From Epiperipatus broadwayi (taxonomy: Eukaryota > Onychophora > Udeonychophora > Euonychophora > Peripatidae): 64,000 nt of DNA. The position numbers and the translations under genes were made by a program. Each line of letters begins with the position of its first letter. Positions within the stretch are counted from its first letter, which is position 1. The DNA is taken from the NCBI GenBank assembly GCA_028023455.1, contig JAQFVV010000021.1:8396853-8460852 (forward strand), given 5' to 3'. The notes beneath the pieces are model-generated. The model was not told where the DNA came from. It searched no databases and worked only from the letters and a program-made list of their open reading frames with translations. Below are positions 58,370 to 64,000 of the stretch, in pieces.

Positions 58370-58945
58370 TATTTTGAACTATTTCCACCATCTATCATTA
58401 AACATTAAATACCTAGAAAATTTTAAACTTCATTTAAACTTTCCAAATACAAACAACTGTTAGTAATAACACACAAAGACAACACAGGTTAGTAGATTAC
58501 ACAAAATTTTGAGAAGTATTCTCCACTCTTCTTCTGATATTGCTGACCTGACCAGTAACCCTGCTAGTATAGGATTCAAACTTACACCTTTATATTCTTG
58601 AAAATCAAATTGTAAAACCAACTGAACTATTCTGTCAAAACTCAGTTGGTTAGAGCATTAACTTGCAATTCGATATTCAAGAATCTAAAGGTGTAAGTTC
58701 AAATCTTATACTAGCATTGCTTGTTATCAGGTGAGGAACACTTGAAAAAGAATGGAGAATAATGCCACCCAAAATGTTGTCATGTATGAACCTATGTTGT
58801 CTTTGTGTGCTATTACTAACAGTTATTTACATTTGGAAAGTTTAAAAATGTCTAGACATTCATCATTTAATGATATATGACAGAAATAGCCCAACTTATT
58901 CTCTCATCTAAAATCACATCATTACAAACCTTCAGGAAATGGTTT
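58370..58945. mobile_element. Foldback family C, best-preserved copy with paired tRNA-like arms
   Basis: Outer arms TTGAACTATTTCCACCATC... and ...ATGACAGAAATAGCCCAAC; middle arms AACAACTGTTAGTAATAACA / TGCTATTACTAACAGTTATT; inner arms are tRNA-like in opposite orientations: left (minus) with B-box-like complement AGGATTCAAACTT (about 58571-58583), right (plus) with CTCAGTTGGTTAGAGCATTA (58641-58660) and AGTTCAAATCT (58697-58707). The two tRNA-like parts face each other across a ~15-bp loop (CTGTCAAAACTCAG). Both sides retain the CCAGTAACCC/GGTGAGGAACAC body. No ORF. Confidence 0.88.
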
Positions 58946-59034
58946 ATTACTTAGAAATATTTAAAAAATATGAGGAGCATGGGTGATATAGATGGAGTTA
59001 CAAATCACAGATGTTGAGGTTCAGTATTTTTCAT

Positions 59035-59592
59035 TTTCATCATCACCCATTATCAATCCATTGCAGGATGAAGGTCTCTCCAAATTTAATCCAACTTCTC
59101 TGATATTTAGCTTCTCTTCTCCACATCACCCCTGCACACTTTCTTATTTCATCCACCCATCCATCTTACATGTGGCCTCTTTCTGGGTCTTTTACACTCT
59201 CTTGGAATCCAGTTTAAGATTTCAATTGCCCATCTATTATTATCTCTTCTAGCAATATGTTCAACTCAACTCTTCTTCAGTATTTTAATTTTTCCAATGA
59301 GGTCAGTAACACCTGTTTGTTCTCTTAGCTAGATATTGCATATTCGATCTCTTCTGTTACTCCCAACATGCATCTCTTTATACTTCTTTGAGTTGTCTGA
59401 AGTCTCTGTAGTGCTCTTCTATTAAGTATGCAAGTCTCAAATCCATAAATAAGAACTGGTAAAACACATTTATTAAAAACCTTCATTTTCAAACACATAG
59501 GCATATTTCCTTTTAGTATCAAGTTATTTCTACCAAAAACACTCCAACCAAGTTTAATTCTATGATTAATTTTCATTTTACCCTGCATTAAA
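59035..59592 (-). pseudogene. LINE alpha 3' fragment, minus strand
   Basis: On the minus strand, 59600-59325 reads KINHRIKLGWSVFGRNNLIL, KGNMPMCLKMKVFNKCVLPV, LIYGFETCILNRRALQRLQ and QRSIKRCMLGVT, aligning with 54.33-54.58 kb. Downstream sequence down to 59041 (minus) matches the tail, including the complement of the final LQWIDNG coding region. It is 5' truncated just before the KINHRIKLGW block. Frameshifts after GVT. It is younger-looking than the 5.5- and 56.3-kb copies. Confidence 0.85.
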
Positions 59593-59727
59593 CCATACAT
59601 GGCAGCACTTAGAATAATAAAATAAAATAACTAATAAAATCTATGAAAGATTAAAAAGCTCCAGAAAATTATGTAAATATTAATAATAATTTTTTTAAAA
59701 AATCACATGAAAAAGAAAACATTGTCA

Positions 59728-59930
59728 GATTTTATGGGGGAAAAAGATTTCAAAAGATTATAGATTTTGAAAATGGATGTGTAGTTTGCTATAAAAGGTA
59801 CACTTGTTTGAAAGCATAATTTGGGTGGAATTTATTATAATTAAAAGATTAAAAACAACAAGACTGTATTGTTTGATAATACATTGAACAGAATATAACA
59901 AAATTAATTATTTAACTTACATAGTAGAAT
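59728..59930 (+). pseudogene. LINE alpha endonuclease fragment, left part
   Basis: Nucleotide match to the endonuclease region at about 52170-52345: GCTATAAAAGGTACACTTGT, GGGTGGAATTTATTATAATT and GAACAGAATATAACAAAATT align with the stretch from LYYKG through GVGFIINKKW to DRVARLVIQL. Several indels. It stops at a TAGTAGAAT that is repeated beyond a 463-bp insertion, after which the match resumes. Confidence 0.7.
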
Positions 59931-60393
59931 GTCTGCCCATCCCTTGTATATGTATTAAATGGATTATGTCCTGAACATGAGGGGTCAGATTGACTTTAGG
60001 TCAACATGGGTATGACAAGAATCTTGGCCTCAGGGTGGGTGGCCTTTGAGCATTCCATCATCGGATTTTCAATTGGATGGACAGTCGAAAAGTTGGAGTG
60101 TGGAGTGGATTGGGACCTGTCCATTAAAGTATGAGGATTGGCTATCTTATATATATATCTGAGCACTTGTAGCATATATGTGTGGAGATGGTAATCTGGA
60201 CCAACTGATGATTGCTGGTTTAGCATGAAATATGTATATTGGTGATTATTTATCTTTTCGACATATATGTGTTCGGATGTATCAGTATTACTAGATAGTG
60301 TGGAGAGTGGTGGGTCATGTGAAAGTCTGTGCTCATATACCCTATATATTACATATATAGATACAGGTATATAATAAGCCTGTGTGTTTCACC
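59931..60393 (+). mobile_element. Foldback family A element nested in a LINE alpha fragment (463 bp)
   Basis: It interrupts the endonuclease relic exactly; flanks TAGTAGAAT (59922-59930) and TAATAGAAT (60394-60402) form a 9-bp direct repeat with one mismatch. Contains the family body (GGTGGCCTTTGAGCATTCCA, CATTAAAGTATGAGGAT, TGGACCAACTGATGATTGCT) and one arm (GATTATTTATCTTTTCGACA, TGAAAGTCTGTGCTCATATA). The left arm is missing or strongly diverged. The ORF at 59996-60226 is not a gene. Confidence 0.75.
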
Positions 60394-60800
60394 TAATAGA
60401 ATAGATTAATTGCCAATAATTCAAGTTTATGCCCCAATGAGTTTTCACTAATATGAAGAAGAAATAGAATTATATATACTGAGTGTTTTTGATCGAAATG
60501 AACAATTTAAAATTGGTATGAGAAATATTAGTATTAAAAGTAAAAAAATATTGAAAGATGAAATTGCTTTAATTAAATTGGTTATATAGATAGAAGTGGG
60601 AAAGAATATAGATTTGTAGAATTGGAATAAAAGTAAAACCAATATATCGTGCTTTTTTAAAATAAAAATACAAAATGAATGTGAACATGGATGCATTCAA
60701 ATGACTGAATTGGATACTGTTTTGACTAATAATATATATTTCAAGATAGTATTTTGCTTACTAGATTCAACATATAAAATGTTTGATGATTAGTGTGATA
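60394..60800 (+). pseudogene. LINE alpha endonuclease fragment, right part
   Basis: The match resumes at the QIIQVYAPTS region (AATAATTCAAGTTTATGCCC) and runs through relics of GDFNARIG, GRNERGHRLVEF (GTGGGAAAGAATATAGATTT), WTWKHPNE, LDYILTN (GAATTGGATACTGTTTTGAC) and SDHRLV to about 60800 (52350-52775 in the full copy). No frame survives. Confidence 0.72.
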
Positions 60801-61034
60801 TTTAAGATATACATTTTTTAATTTCTAAAATATTCCAATGTATTTATAACATTGAAATTGCAAATCATTTAAAATCATTAACAAACTTCAAAGATGGCAC
60901 ATATTCTTAAATGAAATTAGCAAAAAGATTTTTGTTACTCTACAGGAGCAATTCCAAACCCTTTTTGGACATTCCCCACCTAAGCATCTCTAATATCCTG
61001 ATTCTCTCCCCCATGATAAATAATACTTATTGTA

Positions 61035-61205
61035 AGCATAGGGGATTTGAACTCAGATTTTCAAGCACCCTTCAACTATCCACACTATCTCATACTACTG
61101 ATACACATGACTGCACACTATAGAAAAGATAAATAATCACCAATATATGTATTTCATTCTAAACCAGCACTCATCAGTTGGTCCAGATTATTATTATCCA
61201 AAAAG
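61035..61205 (-). mobile_element. Foldback family A, single arm plus body start
   Basis: GGGGATTTGAACTCAGATTTTC, CCACACTATCTCATACTACT, GATAAATAATCACCAATATA and ACCAGCACTCATCAGTTGGT. On the minus strand GAGTTCAAATCC is B-box-like. Confidence 0.72.
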
Positions 61206-61719
61206 TTAGCTCCTAATCATTTGGACAAGGCATAAAAGGCCATCTACAAAAGGAAAATTGAAATAGAATGGAATTTCAAGCTACTTAAGTTGCTCCAAGC
61301 AACAATGGAATAATAAGAAGTAGAAGTTATCTAAACAGAAAAACAATAACAGTTAATGGGTTTTCAAATTCACTGCTAATAACTAAAATAATTCACTGTT
61401 AATAATTCATTTATGAAGTGCCCTTCATTGCTTCACTGTGGGCATGAGTCCCACCTTGGGAATCAGTGCTATGCAAAAAATTGCTACACAGAAGAATGTG
61501 GGGGTGGGGAGCAAAAAATCACTAATAAAATTTCAATTAGGCAAGGCAATTTATGGAGATGAAAAAATTTTTCTTTTTTTTTTTAAATTTCTCCGTTTAG
61601 TGAAATTGAGTTTTGCCTTCAAAATTCTATGAAAATAGTATAAAAAGTTACTAATAACATAAAACATCTAATTTTAAAGTAATTAAAAAAACCTATAAAA
61701 ATGTAGACATCAAAGCATA
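61206..61719. other. Unannotated sequence
   Basis: No gene recognised; the ORF at 61438-61632 has no motif. Confidence 0.4.
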
Positions 61720-61721
61720 AA

Positions 61722-61845
61722 AACTAGTTTGGGTATATTGGATGAGTAGGCACTAGATAGGGATTTTATGTACAATTCTTGCATCCATTGACTACTACAA
61801 TTTGCACTGAGTGGCACTACTGTATAGAGAGTTTCAGAAGAAGTC
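61722..61845 (+). mobile_element. Foldback family B, right-arm fragment
   Basis: AAACTAGTTTGGGTATATTG, GATGAGTAGGCACTAGATAG, GCATCCATTGACTACT and GAGTGGCACTACTGTATAGA match the right arm at 62.7-62.8 kb, without the rest of the hairpin. Confidence 0.75.
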
Positions 61846-62472
61846 ACAGTGCAACACATCACATAATTTCTAGAGGTATAAAAGATGATGTATGAATATT
61901 GAGGTTGTGATAGTTTTGTCATAAAGATGTAGAAAACATGATTTTTTTTTTTTTAGAGTCCTGTTTTCGAACAGTATATTTGCAGCAATTTCATTATTAT
62001 TTAATAATTCCAATATCAACATTTAATCTCTAGTTAAATATTTTACTTTGAATGTATATTTGAACATTTGGATAAATATGTTCATCTTCTATTCATTGTG
62101 TTGTATCAGGTGTTGCTTACATACCCCAGAAGGTATCCAAATACTTTCTGGAACAAATTAGAACAAATTCATGACAGGGACAAAAATTTACTCCTCATAG
62201 AATTTTCATTTTTTGCCACATGGTCCTAATACTGTAACAATTGTGACTCTAGCATTACATCTTTTTTATCATTGACTTTAAAAAAAAATTCAATTAAGGA
62301 TAATAGATTTTCCACAAAATTACAAATATATATAGCATGCAATCAAATTTTTTTTTAAATTTTAAATTATATTCTTGTATTAATTATCTGAAACTACTTA
62401 TCATACTTTTATAATCTCTTTAATTTGTATTTTTATTAATATTCCTATGTATATGGTTCTAGATATCTAATG
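61846..62472. other. Unannotated AT-rich sequence
   Basis: Nothing recognised. Confidence 0.4.
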
Positions 62473-62486
62473 TAACTTATATTGTT
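62473..62486. repeat. 14-bp direct repeat, left flank of family B copy
   Basis: TAACTTATATTGTT, repeated exactly at 62887-62900. Confidence 0.9.
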
Positions 62487-62886
62487 ACACAGAGGTTAAA
62501 CTCTCCATACAATAATGCCACTCAGTGCAAGCCACAGTAATCAATAGATACAAGAAGGTTTGTGCATAAAATCCTTATCTAGTGCTTTTTCATCCAATAT
62601 CCCCAGATTAGTTTCTAGCTTGTGGCTTTCATCAGTAAGGAGCATTGGATCTGAAAGCACTGCATCTAAGATCTAGGTGCAGTGCTCTCAGATCCAAGGC
62701 TTCTCACTGATTAGTCTGGGGATATTGGATGAGTAGGCACTAGATAGGGATTTTATGCTCAAACCTTTTTGCATCCATTGATTACTCTGGCTTGCACTGA
62801 GTGCCACTACTATATGGAGAGTTTAGCCTCTGTGTAAACAGCTTGTGTAAGCATAAAGAATGGTGATCATGTGATGTTTAGTGATT
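62487..62886. mobile_element. Foldback family B, full copy (400 bp)
   Basis: Arms from ACACAGAGGTTAAACTCTCC to GGAGAGTTTAGCCTCTGTGT, meeting near CATCTAAGATCTAGGTGC. The right arm has a small deletion (CTCACTGATTAGTCTGG) that removed its hammerhead-like segment; the left arm keeps an intact minus-strand CTGATGA...GAAAC at 62611-62635. A non-palindromic right tail (AACAGCTTGTGTAAGCATAA, GGTGATCATGTGATGTTTAG) precedes the exact 14-bp flanking repeat. Confidence 0.92.
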
Positions 62887-62900
62887 TAACTTATATTGTT
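62887..62900. repeat. 14-bp direct repeat, right flank
   Basis: TAACTTATATTGTT, identical to 62473-62486. Confidence 0.9.
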
Positions 62901-63023
62901 CAATAAATTCCTTGGAAACACAATAATAATTGAATTTATTTATCTAAATGATAAACAGCGGCACATAGCCAATTGCACATTAAAATAATGAAGGGAATAA
63001 ACACATTGCAGGTAACATGATCA

Positions 63024-63044
63024 TTATAACGATGATGATGATGA

Positions 63045-63080
<36 letters not shown>
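63024..63080. repeat. (GAT)n(ATT)n trinucleotide repeat
   Basis: GATGATGATGATGAT passing into about 13 ATT units. It could be a retroelement tail, but the sequence before it is not recognised. Confidence 0.92.
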
Positions 63081-63081
<1 letters not shown>

Positions 63082-63189
63082 ATTAATACAATTAAAGCAA
63101 AAGAAAAAATAATTCAACTTACTATTTATATTATAAGGGAAGGGAATTTTTTTTTCTCATTAGCATAAAAGTAAATATTATTCTTTTAT

Positions 63190-63415
63190 GAAACTGTTAA
63201 TTGTAAGACATCCATTATTTTAAATACCAAACCATCACATTATCACCATTGTCTATTCTTACACAAACTGTTACAGAGTAGCAAACTATCCATGCAATAG
63301 TACAATCCAGTGCAAAACATAGTAATCAATGAAATGCTAGAAGGTAGGTGCATACAATTCCTATCTAGTGTATACTTATCCAATATCTCCAGACTAGTTT
63401 CTAGCTTGCCCTGTA
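63190..63415. mobile_element. Foldback family B, left half
   Basis: The inverse of the family tail (CATCACATTATCACCATTG, TTCTTACACAAACTGTTACA) is followed by the left arm (AACTATCCATGCAATAGTAC, TCCTATCTAGTGTATACTTA, CAATATCTCCAGACTAGTTT). Here the tail sequence precedes the left arm, so the tail can be part of the inverted repeat. Truncated at CTAGCTTGCC. Confidence 0.8.
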
Positions 63416-63899
63416 CTGTTAGCTCAGAGCTAGAGTGGTGAATTCAAGAGTTAAGGATTTTTGAATTGATTAACCAAAGAAAAAAGTAATAATTAAATTC
63501 AGTTTTGATCAATCAAATGGAACTTATTCTGTACAGTTTATCATTATGGTAATCAATTTTAAAGATAAATATTCAACCTGTCTACAAACTTCTTAAATAT
63601 CCCATGACCTCTCATGTACCTAATCATTTGATTATTCAATTTTTTAAATAAAATTGTTGAACTCAAACTACCATTGGGTGCTTTAATGTCAATTACTTTC
63701 AGAAGGATGTATAAGTAAATGCAACTAATGGGAATGGTTTTCAGAGATGTATTGTTGGTTTGTATATTCCGTCAATTGCCCTTTATAGATCAGAAAGCTG
63801 GTATTTGAATCTAAAGGAAGTAGATTACCTGAAAACTCTTTAAGTGTAATGCTTTTGCAAACTGAAATGAATAAGCAGAAAATCTAAGTATATATTCTG

Positions 63900-63900
<1 letters not shown>
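63416..63900. other. Unannotated AT-rich sequence
   Basis: 63737-63835 (GAGATGTATTGTTGGTTTGT, CCCTTTATAGATCAGAAAGC TGG) faintly recalls a LINE YGSExW region on the plus strand, too weak to call. Confidence 0.35.

Positions 63901-63932
<32 letters not shown>
63900..63932. repeat. (AT)n microsatellite
   Basis: About 16 uninterrupted AT units. Confidence 0.95.
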
Positions 63933-63935
<3 letters not shown>

Positions 63936-64000
63936 TAGTATTGTGTAGCTGGCACCCACAATTTGTGCTGTGATAGTCTTTTTATGAAATGTTTTTGAAA

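Noticed and set aside
63000-63080. LINE 3' end before the GAT/ATT repeat
   Set aside because: The sequence before the repeat does not match LINE alpha or beta, so only the microsatellite is annotated.
1-64000. CRISPR arrays, operons, bacterial promoters or ribosome binding sites
   Set aside because: The window is eukaryotic in character (LINEs, PLEs, SINEs, hAT elements); the regular repeats are transposon or minisatellite units without spacer structure.

Overview
This is an AT-rich (roughly a quarter G+C by eye), repeat-dominated stretch of a eukaryotic genome. There are no operons and no dense ORFs. No host protein-coding gene could be supported. The mobile-element content is that of an invertebrate metazoan: an APE-type non-LTR retrotransposon of the kind often annotated as craniofacial development protein 2-like or endonuclease-reverse transcriptase, Penelope-like element fragments, hAT and TA-target (pogo/mariner-like) non-autonomous DNA elements, several tRNA-derived SINE-like units and many foldback (hairpin) elements. 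An arachnid or mollusc would fit, but the sequence does not settle it.

Layout. 0-6 kb holds a 3' fragment of one LINE family (beta, 0.67-0.93 kb), an inverted fragment of the same family (3.0-3.4 kb), two 3' fragments of a second family (alpha, 2.1 and 5.5 kb) and a foldback family E (1.15 and 4.86 kb). 8.4-9.0 kb has a possible LINE C-terminal relic. 9.4-20.4 kb has foldback family C copies, a 548-bp hAT element with a perfect 8-bp target duplication, a perfect-looking hairpin at 12.02 kb, a TA-flanked 890-bp element, a five-unit tandem array of a tRNA-like SINE (15.9-16.6 kb) and a second hAT element whose 5' end was triplicated after insertion. 21.1-26 kb is a very AT-rich desert with short and degenerate tandem repeats and a polypurine tract. 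26-31 kb has hairpins and a direct-inverted-direct repeat. 31.1-33.2 kb looks like non-repetitive sequence and contains a promoter-like arrangement (CRE, TATA, Inr) but no recognisable exon. 33.7-34.7 kb is a decayed Penelope-like element. 34.7-46 kb is dense in foldback families A, B and C plus the second TA-flanked element and a second Penelope fragment. 52.0-54.9 kb holds the near full-length alpha LINE, broken by one early stop and three frameshifts. 55-64 kb holds older alpha fragments, a nested insertion and further A and B foldback copies.

The most unusual signal is the foldback population. Family C carries tRNA-like sequences with Pol III A/B-box motifs in inverted orientation inside its arms. 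Family B copies are hairpins flanked by 12-14-bp direct repeats, which are too long for ordinary cut-and-paste MITEs and point to target-primed reverse transcription. Several of these hairpins share a hammerhead-ribozyme-like core (CTGANGA, a short stem, then GAAAC). Family letters A-E and LINE names alpha/beta are labels used only in this annotation.
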